From positions 34,256,133 through 34,320,132 of the forward strand of contig CM059975.1 in NCBI GenBank assembly GCA_030490835.1: a stretch of DNA of 64,000 bases, written 5' to 3'. The position numbers were made by a program, and so were the translations under genes. How positions within the stretch are numbered: position 1 is the first letter of the stretch; each line of letters starts with the position of its first letter. This document shows, piece after piece, positions 22,398 through 32,867 of this stretch. Source of the DNA: Annona cherimola. Lineage: Eukaryota; Streptophyta; Magnoliopsida; Magnoliales; Annonaceae. Under the pieces are notes generated by a model. It was given only the letters and a program-made list of their open reading frames with translations, was not told where the DNA came from and searched no databases.

Positions 22398-22899
22398 CTC
22401 CTCAACTTAAACATTGTTAGTCCTTTAGTAATGCAATGATAAGAAACTCTTACAGGTCTCCTTTTTTCTTCTTTTATTATTTTTTTCAATGGTGACAAAA
22501 ATAAATGTGAAAGAAAGGAATAGAAAAATCTGGAATGAGGATGCTGAGAATATTGGGTTGTCTCATAACAAGTGCTAAATTTACCGTCTTCAGTCAGACA
22601 CAATGTAGCTCAAATCAATTTAGTTCATCTAATCTTTGCTCTCTCAAAAACCATATCATGATATGGACTATTTGATTCTTCAAGATGATCATGCCGAAGA
22701 ATTGTGTCAAAACTTGGCAACTCTTTAATAATATCTAACATAAAATTTTCTTCTTCTTGCTCTAAGTAGTTTGAAATTATTGCACTAGCATATGTTAAAA
22801 GGATGATTTCTTTGCATTGAAAAAAACCTCCTCTTTTTGTTGAATCAATTCAATTATTTCTTCATTTTGAGCTGGTTTGATGGATGGTCCTTCTAAAGC

Positions 22900-23950
22900 A
22901 TGAGGAAAGAGAGTTATAGGCTAATATTTGCTTGAATATTTGTCAACTATCTTTTCCTTTATTTCCCTTTCCCCCAACTTATCTTTTGTATACTTTTCAA
23001 TCTCTTCAAACTCTTCTTGCTCTTTAATTTCTATAACATCCTCGATAATTCTTCAGTTTCCTTAGTATTATCAACTTTTTTTTTTATAAAGGTATTATCA
23101 ACTTTTTGAGCATTAGTGTTATCAACTTTTTGAGTGTCCTCTCCCCCCAACTTAGTCTCTAGCGATTCTTTATTTCTTTCCACAATCTCTTCTTCAACTT
23201 CATTAGAGAAACCATCACCAAGTGCTTGTAAATTGCACGAATCATCCAAAATTATAATATCACCATTCTGCAAAATCATAACTACTGTTTTATCCTCACC
23301 CTCAGTCAATGAGTTTTCCCGCATAATGATTCTAGTTTAGCATCATCCTTTTCAATTTTGTGATAATTTGGATGATTTATTGTAGTGACAATTGGTTCAA
23401 TATAGAGTTGTTCATCTTTTGTCTTCATGTTCTCTTCTATTAGCTGATCAACTTGGGTTTTGAGCCTAGAGATAAATTGTTCATTGGTTGAAATTAGCTG
23501 TTGTAGATGTGAGAATTTTTCATCAATTTGAGTAGATAGTTTGTAGCAAGGCTGAGGAAATGAACAATTGTCTTCTAGATAAACTAGTGGCCAATATGTA
23601 TTTTATTGAAAGTTGGATTGGAATTGTGGCATTGAGGAAGAATTTTGCATATGTGGCCATGAGGTTTGTGGATATGGGAGAAAAAATTCATAGGATTGGG
23701 CTTGTTGATTTGTTCAAGAATAATGAGATGGATTCTCCCAACCTTGGTTGCAAGTATTTGGAAATTGATTATATTCAGGTTCAGAAATTCCTTGAAAATT
23801 TTGGAATTATTCTTGGAAAAACATTGGAGCTTAGGCCACTGGAGGATGTTTATTTTGAAAATATTGAGTTGGACTTAGGAATGAATTTGATGGAGATTGG
23901 ATGGAAAGATGATATTCAAGCTCGTGGTTTATAAAATTGTTCATTTAAAA
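22900..23950 (-). pseudogene. Degenerate gag remnant of the Tat/Athila-like element
   Basis: On the minus strand one frame gives CNQGWENPSHYSWTNQQAQ-like sequence near 23690-23760, resembling the conserved YNPGWRNHPNFSW motif of Tat/Athila gag proteins. It is followed by a glutamine/lysine-rich stretch with coiled-coil character and, at 23031-23324, a 97-residue acidic open frame with short KVDNT repeats. Stops separate the pieces. The plus-strand 124-codon frame at 23560-23934 is the antisense shadow of this region. Confidence 0.5.
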
Positions 23951-24113
23951 AATCAAGTGAAAATATGAGATATTCTAAGAAAATTAAATAACAATTAAGC
24001 ACGGAAAGCAATAAAACTAATCACAAATGGCAGAATTAATTAAAACAGTATAAAATCTAAAGCAAAAGAAAAAGAAAATAAATAAAATAAAACAACTCAA
24101 ACTTTAGTATGGC

Positions 24114-24130
24114 TCCCCTGCAACGGCGCC
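24114..24130 (-). other. Primer-binding site, tRNA-Asp type
   Basis: The minus strand reads GGCGCCGTTGCAGGGGA, matching the primer-binding site complementary to plant tRNA-Asp with one difference. It lies six bases beyond the LTR end. This primer is typical of the Tat and Athila lineages of gypsy elements. Confidence 0.75.
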
Positions 24131-24136
24131 GAAAAT

Positions 24137-24928
24137 TGGTGTACAGCAGTGGATGTGTCAGTGGGCACCCATGATCACTAATCTCAAATTATACCAAATC
24201 ATACTAAAACTAACAACTAATAATAACGTAGAATAATGATGAGATGGGTTGAATTCACAAAGAGATAATAAAAGTTTAAATTATTTTGGAAAGGAAAATT
24301 TTATTAAATAAATTGTCCAAAATAAATTTACAACTAAGAATTAAAGTGCAATAAAATCAACTGCAAATAAAATTCAACTAAAAGCAAAGAAAATAAAATT
24401 GTAAAATTAATAAAGTAAAAGAAAACAAATGTGGATGACTTGCATGAAGAACTACATCGAGAGCTTGAAAACTGAAGTTGGATTTGAAGATTATATGCTG
24501 AACTCCATACCCTTGCACTTTGTCTCAACCTCTTTTTATAAGGGACCAATCCGTAGTGCGCAAGCGGGATAGTGGCCAGATTGCAAGCGTAGATTGCGTA
24601 AAAAAAATTACCTCGCTGGAACTATGCTTGGTTGCCATGTTGGCTAGTTGAAATTAATTGATCATCAGGATTGTAGTGGACGATTTGGATTTCGTGTCTG
24701 CTTGAGCAAATCATTTATGTGCAAGCTGAATTAGGTTCCAGTAAAACTGCACCGCCGCATCATCCCTTTTCCATTTGGAATTGTTCTAGATGCTAGTGAA
24801 CTCCTCATTATCATTGATAGCGCACTTGACAATTATAATGGAGATAGGGCCATGGATTTTTCCCACCGAACTTGAAGAGGGAAAAAAAGTGCAAGCTGCA
24901 TCATCAATTTTTTATTGTCATCTGCTGG
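24137..24928 (-). repeat. 5' LTR of the Tat/Athila-like remnant, truncated
   Basis: Clear direct repeat of 20963-21770. It breaks off at 24928, where a TGTAGCGCCCC-type LTR end begins, so about 0.6 kb of this LTR is missing or displaced. Confidence 0.65.
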
Positions 24929-25640
24929 TGTAGCGCCCCGCTGACCCGACCTGGACTGGCGGTCACTACGGTAAAGATCCGGCAGTATCTCCCTAGGATC
25001 TACCATAATTCAAAACACAAAGGACCAAATATATATAAAAATCCACTTGTAGCAACCCTAGATATCTATAACTAATTTATCGATTAGATATATGACAACA
25101 AAACTAATTAAATTACAATTATTTCCATCATTCATATCTTAGCTGAGGGAAATTACAATTTACAATTCCGAAATGTATTAATAAGGCCTCAACTGGCCAT
25201 ACATCGATGGACCACATACCGATATGCAATATACAACTCATTACTTATCATATAATACATGCACATGAATATCTCACATACAAATCAATCTTAAATATTA
25301 CAATCCGAAACTATACAACTTACACCTACCATAATATGCCTCAATTTGGAATTAATGACCTAGCTCGGGCTCACAACTAACTACCTGCAATGCCCATCCT
25401 GCTAAAACATTGAAAATAAACACGTGAGTTGGGCAAACTCATTAAGTTAGGTGCAGTTAATAAAATTGATGGCAAATTCATGTTGAATCAATCATATATG
25501 TTATGCCATCACATGCAATGCAAACATTAGGTAAGACAAACCAACCTCATGTTTATTAAAGGTCATGAACAACCCTGTTCTCATATCAATAAAAGGTCAT
25601 GAACAACCCTGTTCTCATATCAATAAAAGGTCATGAAAAA
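24929..25640 (-). mobile_element. Minus-strand gypsy-type LTR, left part (continues at 39056)
   Basis: It begins TGTAGCGCCCC on the plus strand, the same kind of LTR tip (GGGGCGC(C/T)ACA on the minus strand) as the elements at 40942 and 48565. No coding motif. It contains a 34-bp tandem repeat at 25556-25636 and is interrupted at 25640/39056 by the plus-strand solo LTR. Its own right end is not defined. Confidence 0.5.
25556..25636. repeat. 34-bp tandem repeat, about 2.4 copies
   Basis: The unit contains AAAAGGTCATGAACAACCCT followed by GTTCTCATATCAAT. The solo LTR inserted inside the last unit, so the AACAACCCTA sequence continues at 39051. Confidence 0.85.
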
Positions 25641-25865
25641 TGTGAAATCCCAACCTATGTAGGACTCAATGGGATGCATTGAACATATATACATGATTTA
25701 TATGTGATTTAAATGAATTTTGAATTATTTACGGATAATTCTATGATTTGATGCTATTTTGCAATTAGGATTTAATTAGGAAACTGATTAAAAATTTAAT
25801 CGCCGGAGCCCAAAGTGAGTCGGTACGACCCGAAGGGCTTAATAAGGATTTAATGGTGACAATGT

Positions 25866-27529
25866 TGTTGGAAATATGTGGAAAATAAGCTAAATATATG
25901 TTTTGATGATTAACAAATCAATTTGAGTAAGTCTTGGCTACTAACATGTTTGTGGAAGTGTTTAAGGAACATACATTTGAAGAAAATAGATCATGGAAGG
26001 ATAAGTCGATTCCCAAGTAGACTCAGGCATCGACTTAAGGCCAAGTCGATCCCCAAGTCGACTCCAACATCAACTTCAATGCGTCAAATCCTTTCAGAGT
26101 TGAAAATGGCAAGCTGAACTGCTGAAGTAGCAAACGAAGTCGACTTCGCATGCGACTTGGGTCGAAGTCGCAGACCAAGTCGACTCCAGTATCGACTTCA
26201 ACATGACAAAACCTCCCAGAGTTGAAGTCCAGACCCTGAAGTGCCGAAGTCGCACCCCAAGTCGACTCCACTTGCGACTTGAGGTGAAGTCGTAGACGAA
26301 GTCGACTCCGGCATCGACTTCGATCGGGCAGAAGAGAAATTTCAGAAGACAAGTTGGGATTAACTGATTTCAAGATAAACTTGCATGAAGATGAAGATCA
26401 AGTCAACCTAGATGCTCAAACTGAAACATATGAAGACTAATCCAAGTCCAAGCAAGATGCATAAACTCAACCAAGAACTTGTTCAAGATTACATGATTCA
26501 GACTCATGGATTCAAGGCTTGCAAAACATGGAGCTAATGAAAGCAAGCTAAAGTGAAGACACAATGATTCAAAAAGAAATGAAAAATGCAAAAGAACTAA
26601 AGGCATGGAGAAGTCTAAGCAAAACAAAAAGCATCCCGAAGTTTTTCAAGTTCATCAAGTTGTCTGCCGAGGTGAAGTCGCACCCGAAGTCGACTCCACC
26701 TGCGACTTGGGTCAAGTCGAAGACCAAGTCGACCCAATCTGGAACTTGAAGACACTGCAAACTAGTGAAGTCGCACCCGAAGTCGACTCCACTTGCGACT
26801 TGGGTCGCAACGGTCGGAAAATATTCGAACGTTGGCGCATTAAATGCGCGCCACCTACCTTCAAATGTTCGGATTCCCTCCATAATTATAAAAGGCATTC
26901 ATTGTGGACAAGGGATGTAGCTGAAAATCATTAAGTGTGCATAACTCCCATCCTCAAGAGCATTAAAGAGATCAAGTCAATCCAAAGAAGAAGAACTTTG
27001 CTTCAAACTGCTAGAGCTCAACTTCTGAATCTTCAAAGCCTATTCTACGAGTTCTTCTCTGCGCCAAACTGCTTCTACACAACTGTAACGTGTAGATTCC
27101 TTTGTTATTTCATTTGATTGTATTAAACTTGATTTAGTTTGAGGAACTAAGATCAAGTATAAGCAAAGTAGTGAGTGATTGGAGTGGAACTCATCACCTA
27201 CTTGTGCTGAGATTTGTTGAAGCCCCGTAGAGCTGGAATCTAGAAGAGAGCAATGGCCCTAATTGTATTTGAGGAATACAATAGTGGAACCCAAGTCACA
27301 AGGAGTGTGAGCTTGGAAGAGTGGAGTAGGGAGGTTGCCCGAACCACTATAAAAATCTTGTGTGCTTGATTTATATTTCTGGTCTCTACATTATATTGCT
27401 TTCCATTTCATTTCATCAATCAAGGGGATTAAACTTTCAAGGGGTTAAGTTTTTAATTTACCAAAGAATTTTATAAGAACCCAATTCACCCCTCCCCTCT
27501 TGGGTTTTGCCATTAACTCGGGACCAACA
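25866..27529 (+). repeat. 5' LTR of the copia element (1664 bp)
   Basis: Starts TGTTGGAAATATGTGG and ends GGGACCAACA. It carries eight GTCGAC words in two clusters upstream of a TATA box (TATAAAAGG, 26887-26895), and a GCGCATT/AATGCGC palindrome (26835-26849) between them. The 3' part is the likely transcribed R/U5 region. Confidence 0.95.
26887..26895 (+). promoter_or_regulatory. TATA box of the copia 5' LTR
   Basis: TATAAAAGG in the first-third to middle part of the LTR, downstream of the GTCGAC clusters. The same word is at 33835-33843 in the 3' LTR. Transcription would start about 30 bp downstream. Confidence 0.6.
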
Positions 27530-27531
27530 AG

Positions 27532-27546
27532 TGGTATCAAAGCAGG
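27532..27546 (+). other. Primer-binding site, initiator tRNA-Met
   Basis: TGGTATCAAAGCAGG, two bases after the LTR end. It differs at one position from the usual TGGTATCAGAGC. Confidence 0.85.
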
Positions 27547-27577
27547 TCTTTGAGTTAAACCAAAGAGATCTAGTGAT

Positions 27578-29449
27578 ATGGCATCCCAATCGAGTTCCGT
27601 TCCCGCATTTGCCGAAGGCCAATCATTTACTATACCACAATTGTTTGATGGGAACAATTTCGGCTATTGGAAGCTTCGTATGAAGCAACTCATTATGGCT
27701 ACCGATATGGACTCTTGGATTGCAATCCAAGACGGTGTAATCTTGTCAACTGATGAAAGAGCTTCCAAATGGACCGAAGAGGAAGTAAGAACTGTAAAGA
27801 GCAATGCTAAAGCTATGAACTCACTATTTTGTGCTCTTACAGCTTCTGAATATGATAGAGTATCCTCTTGCCTAACCGCTAAAGAAATATGAGATACTTT
27901 AACATCTATTTATGAAGGAACCTCTCAAGTCCAAGGGACTAGGAGAAATATTTTGATAGGAGAATTGGAAAGCTTCAAAATGTTAGAAACAAAAAATATT
28001 TCTGAGATGTTTGCTAGATTTTCTAAAATTACTAACGCTTTGAAAGGTCTTGGAAAGGCTATCTCTGAATTTGAACAGGTTATGAAGATACTAAGGGCGC
28101 TACCTGATTCATGGACTCCAAAGATTACGGCGATAGAAGAAGCCAAAGACCTAAATACTTTAAAGCTAGAAGATCTTATTAGCTCACTAATGTCACATGA
28201 GCTAATTAAGAAAAGAAATGAAGATAATCACAAAGGGAAGAAAGTTATTGCACTAAAGGCCACCCGCAACTCAGCAGAATCTACCTCCTCATCTCACAAC
28301 GATGATGAAGATATAGCACTACTCACTCGCAAATTTCGAAAGTTTGTGAGAAAAGAAAGGAACTTCAAAGACTTCAAAGAAAGACCACGAAGAGAGAAGA
28401 AGAAGGAGCCAACAAAGTGCTATAGATGCGGCGGGATGGGACATATGCAAGCTCAATGTCCTACGTCGGAAGAGAAATCAAAAGATCAACAAGAAAGGAG
28501 AGAAAGACGTGAGAACAGAAAATACCAAAGGCCAAAGGGAAGAGGCATGTACGTCAATCAAGAAACTTCATCAACAAGCAGCTCCTCAACCGACGAATTT
28601 GAGGCGGCAAATTGTGCTAGAATATGCTGCATGGCGCGAATCGAACAAGAAGAAAATCTATTGTGTTTGAACACAACGGAAGTTTTGGAAGAACAAACCA
28701 TCTCAACAAAGTGCACAAGCAATGAAGAGGTAACTTCCAAACCTTGTCATTCTCAATCTAGTTATTCTTCTTTTCATGAATGCCTCAAATGTACTAAATT
28801 AGAAGAACTACAACTTGCATATGATTCATTATATGAAGAAATTAAAAAGCTAGGAAACAAGTTGTCATTGAAGAGACAACAATGTAACTCCGTTATTATT
28901 GTAAATGGAAAACTGGCTGAAAGATCATCAAAATTGAAAGATGAAAATGAATTGCTTTTGAAAAAAGTAGAGAAACTGAAAAAGGAGAATGAATCCTTAA
29001 ATGAATCATTAGCTAAGTTCTCTAATCTATGAGAAAATGTAAAAATATTTCTGAACATGACCTCCCAAACAAATAAAAGAGGTCTCAGATACTATACATT
29101 TGAACAAAAAGAAAGTGGCAAATCAAATGTGCCAATACTTGGGAAATATCAAACCAAAACTGCACCTATATACAAGCCAAAAAGGAAAAATGTTATGTGG
29201 ACTAGAAGGCCAACGTTTCAACCGTTACATACTTGGAGGCCTACTCCTAGATTACCAATGGCTTGCAATTTCTGCAATAAAATGGGTCATAAAGCCTATA
29301 AATGTAACTTTAAGAAACTGTATGACCATGGTGCAAAACTAGTTTGGGTTCCAAGAAACACAAGATTTGGGCTTTCTAAGTTAGAGCAACAAAGATTGAA
29401 TCATATTACTAACCCAAATGGACCCATAAAATGGGTACCAAAGAGATAA
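27578..29449 (+). pseudogene. copia gag, with two in-frame stops
   Basis: Nucleocapsid/capsid protein that packages the element RNA. The ATG at 27578 opens a frame with the UBN2/retrotran_gag domain (FDGNNFGYWKLRMKQLI near the start, then SEFEQVMKILRALPDSW). A TGA at 27890-27892 stands where the family has Trp (after AKEI), and a second TGA at 29030-29032 follows a leucine/lysine-rich coiled coil. Zinc knuckles are CYRCGGMGHMQAQC near 28420-28461 and CNFCNKMGHKAYKC near 29264-29305. The frame is otherwise open over 1.87 kb (about 620 codons), ending at TAA 29447-29449. After that the pol frame is different, so a frame change also separates gag from pol. Confidence 0.85.
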
Positions 29450-29459
29450 GATCTACTTG

Positions 29460-32400
29460 TTTATTTTTCAGATATGTTTCAAGGCAAAGGCAAACAATGT
29501 GTGGTTCATGGATAGCGGTTGTTCAAGGCATATGACCTGAGAAAGAAGTTTATTTCATAAACTTAAGCCTTGCAACGATGGAACGGTTGTCTTTGGTAAT
29601 AATGAGAAAGGTAAAATTAAAGGTAAAGAAAATATATATAGTATTTCAAATGCATGCATGGAAGATGTTTTGTTTGTTGAAAGACTCAAGCACAATCTAA
29701 TGAGCATTAGTCAATTATGTGACAAAGGATACAAGGTTGTGTTTGAATCATCTATATGTAATGTATTTGATGGAGAACATATCATGTTTAGTGGAAAAAG
29801 ATATGGAAATGTATATTTGGTTTCACTTGATGAACTAGATGGTCAATGTCTAATGGTCATTGATAATGATCCATGGATTTGGCATAAAAGGCTTGGGCAT
29901 ATAAACATGGGAAATATAAAGACCCTATGGAAGAAAAGTTTGGTAGAAGGCTTGCCAAAGTTGAAATATGACAAAGACAAAATTTGCAAGGCATGTCAAT
30001 TATCGAAACAACCTAAAATGCCTTTCTCTACCAAAAAGAAAATTTCCACCACTAGGCCGCTCGAATTGCTACACATAGATCTATATGGGTCATCCGATAT
30101 TTTAACCATTGGTGAAAAGAAATATGTGTTTGTAATTGTTGATGATTTTTCAAGATTCACATGGATAATTCTCTTAGCTAGCAAAGATGAAGCCTTCTCT
30201 ATGTTTGTAACTTTTGTAAATTTGGTGCAAAATGAAAAACAAAGTACTATTATGACTATAAGAAGTGATCATGGTGGTGAATTTGAAAATAAATAATTCA
30301 TAGAATTACGCAATGCAAAAGGAATTCATCACACATTTTCTGCACCAAGGACTCCACAACAAAATGGATTGGTTGAAAGGAAAAATAGAACTATACAAGA
30401 GATGGCTAGAACAATGCTAAATGAGAGCAAATTATCCAAGAAATTTTGGGGTGAAGCTATAAGTACAGCTTGTCATGTTTTAAATCGAGTTACCATTAGA
30501 GCAATCTTGAAAAAGACCCCATATGAGCTATGGAAAGGAAGAAAACCAAATATCTCTTATTTTCATGCTTTTGGATGCACATGCTATGTTTTGAACAATG
30601 GAAAAACTAACTTAGGAAAACTAGATGCTAAAAGTGATGAGGCAATATTCCTTGGTTACTCATCAAATAGCAAAGCATATAGAGTATTCAATAAACGAAA
30701 CCAAGTTGTAGAAGAGTCCATACATGTTGTTTTTGATGAAACTAACCCATGCTTCAAAAGAAAAGATGATTTAAGTGATGCAGATGAAATAGCAAGTAGT
30801 CTTGAAAAACTGCATGTGGAAAAGCAAGAAGATTCCATGGAGGAAAGGGTGAGTGAAGGTAATAATTTCTACAAACCTCCAACTGATTTAAAATTCAAAC
30901 ATGCCCATCCAATTGAACAAATTATAGGGAATGTATATGAAGGTGTAAAAACTAGAAGGTCAAAGAAAAATGTTTGTGGACAATACGCCTTTGTATCTAA
31001 GATTGAACCATCCAATATTGATCAAGCTCTTGATGATGAAAACTGGATTATAGCAATGCAAGAAGAGCTAAATCAATTTGAAAGAAACCAAGTTTGGCAC
31101 GTTGTTCCTAGACCAAACGATTGTACTGTTATTGGCACAAAGTGGGTCTTTAGACACAAATTAGATGAAAGTGGACTTGTAGTGAGAAACAAAGCTAGAC
31201 TTGTGGCAAAAGGATACTCACAAGAAGAAGGAATAGATTTTGAGGAATCCTATGCCCCGGTTGCTAGATTGAAAGCAATTCGCATCTTACTAGCTTTTGC
31301 ATCTCACATGAACTTTAAATTGTTTCAAATGGATGTTAAAAGTGCATTTTTGAATGGATATATAAATGAAGAGGTGTATGTTGAACAACCACCTGGATTT
31401 GAAGAAAAAGATCAATCTCAATTTGTATACAAATTAACTAAAGCATTATATGGATTAAAACAAGCTCCAAGGGCTTGGTATGATAGATTAAGCAAATTTC
31501 TGATTGATCATGACTTTCAAAAGGGAAAGGTAGACACCACTTTGTTTATCAAATACAAAGAAAAGGATATATTGGTTATTCAAATTTATGTTGATGATAT
31601 TATTTTCGGTGCTACTAATGAGACTCTTTGTCAAGAATTTTCTGAGCTTATGCAGAAAGAATTTGAGATGAGCATGATGGGAGAGCTGAATTTCTTCCTT
31701 GGACTGCAAATCAAGCAACTAAATGAAGGAATCTTCATTAACCAGTCCAAGTATATCAAAGAAATGCTGAAGAAGTTTGGCATGGAGAATAGCAAAGGAG
31801 CAAACACGCCTATGAGCTCAACAATCAAAATCGACAAAGATGAGAAAGGAAAAATAGTTGATTTAAAATTGTATAGAAGCATGATAGGTTCTTTATTATA
31901 TTTAACTACTTCTAGGCCTGATATATTGTTTAGTGTGTGTATGTGCTCTAGATTTCAGTCATGTCCAAAAGAATCACACTTGGTAGTTGTGAAAAGAATT
32001 TTCAGATATTTAGTGGACACTACCAACATAGGACTTTGGTATCCAAAGGGCTCTAATTTTGATCTAATCGGCTACTCGGATGCGGATTTTGCCGGTTACA
32101 AAGTAGATAGAAAAAGCACTAGTGGAACATGTCAATTTCTTGGGAACATGTTGGTTTCATGGTTTTCAAGAAAACAAACTAGTGTTGCTCTATCTACGGC
32201 GGAAGCCGAATACATTGCCGCCGGGAGCTGTTGTGCCCAATTACTTTGGATGAAACAACAACTTAGGGACTATGACATGACTTTAAAGATATACCCATTA
32301 GATGTGATAATACTAGTGCCATATGTCTAAACAAAAATCCAGTATTGTATTCTAGGACCAAACATATAGACCTTAGACACCATTTTATTAGAGAACATGT

Positions 32401-32530
32401 AGAAAATCATGACATATGTTTGGTATATGTAAGAACAGAAGATCAAGTTGCTGATATATTCGCAAAGCCTCTAGCAAAAGATGTATTTTATAAGATTAGA
32501 AATGACATGAGAATGATTGAATTAAACTAG
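29460..32530 (+). pseudogene. copia pol: protease, integrase, reverse transcriptase, RNase H, with stops and a late frameshift
   Basis: Polyprotein for cDNA synthesis and integration. The protease motif WFMDSGCSRHM is near 29500-29535, followed at once by a TGA (29538-29540). The GAG-pre-integrase zinc finger has HKRLGH and CKAC (29880-30000). The integrase core has HIDLYG, RSDHGGEFEN and the Glu of [12 protein letters not shown]; a TAA at 30294-30296 interrupts it. RT covers about 31095-31800, with [22 protein letters not shown] and YVDD (near 31589). RNase H has SDADFAG and STAEAEYIA (32070-32220). The frame is lost near 32290; the conserved tail (SRTKHIDLRHHFIREH, then DIFAKPL) continues in another frame to the TAA at 32528-32530. 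The longest uninterrupted piece is 653 codons (30369-32330). Not functional as it stands. Confidence 0.9.
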
Positions 32531-32867
32531 CACAAACTAAGGGGAAGCACCTGTTTAGGGGGAGCAAACTCACTTGTCTCTTTCTTTACCCTCTAACTTT
32601 TTGATATATTGACAAAAAGGGGGAGAAGAGTAGGATTTGAGTTCCAATGATTTAAGTCTAAATAGGATGATTTAAGTCTAAATAGGCTAAGAGTACAAGT
32701 TCTTATGATTGTGTTTAAGTTGAATGTTTGTTGAATGTTTTCAACTTGAAAGTTTGCATAAGCATAAGAATGATAACATTTCAAAAATGCAAACTTAGCA
32801 TGTTTTTTTACACAGTTGAAAGGTATACACTCAAATCGGTTTTGTCAATCATCAAAAAGGGGGAGAT
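32531..32867 (+). other. copia 3' untranslated region with repeated polypurine tracts
   Basis: No gene. The polypurine tract next to the 3' LTR is AAAAAGGGGGAGAT (32854-32867). Similar tracts occur at 32613-32627 (CAAAAAGGGGGAGAAG) and 32552-32565 (TTTAGGGGGAGC). The one at the LTR border would prime plus-strand synthesis. Confidence 0.8.

Larger units (their letters stand above)
20963..24928 (-). mobile_element. Minus-strand Tat/Athila-like gypsy remnant with tRNA-Asp primer-binding site
   Basis: Direct repeats at 20963-22397 and 24137-24928 share long stretches, including GCAAGCTGCATCATCAA near 21738 and 24889; they are the 3' and 5' LTRs of a minus-strand element. The 5' LTR is cut at 24928/24929 by another LTR. 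The primer-binding site is next to the 5' LTR. The interior (22398-24113) is only about 1.7 kb and has no protease, RT or integrase, so it is a non-autonomous or deleted derivative. Confidence 0.65.

Noticed and set aside
23560..23934. 124-codon plus-strand frame
   Set aside because: Antisense of the minus-strand gag remnant with the PGW-like motif.
26035..26934. Open frames on both strands in the copia LTR, also repeated at 33038-33882
   Set aside because: They arise from the GTCGAC repeat array, which lacks stops in several frames; identical position in both LTRs and no domain.
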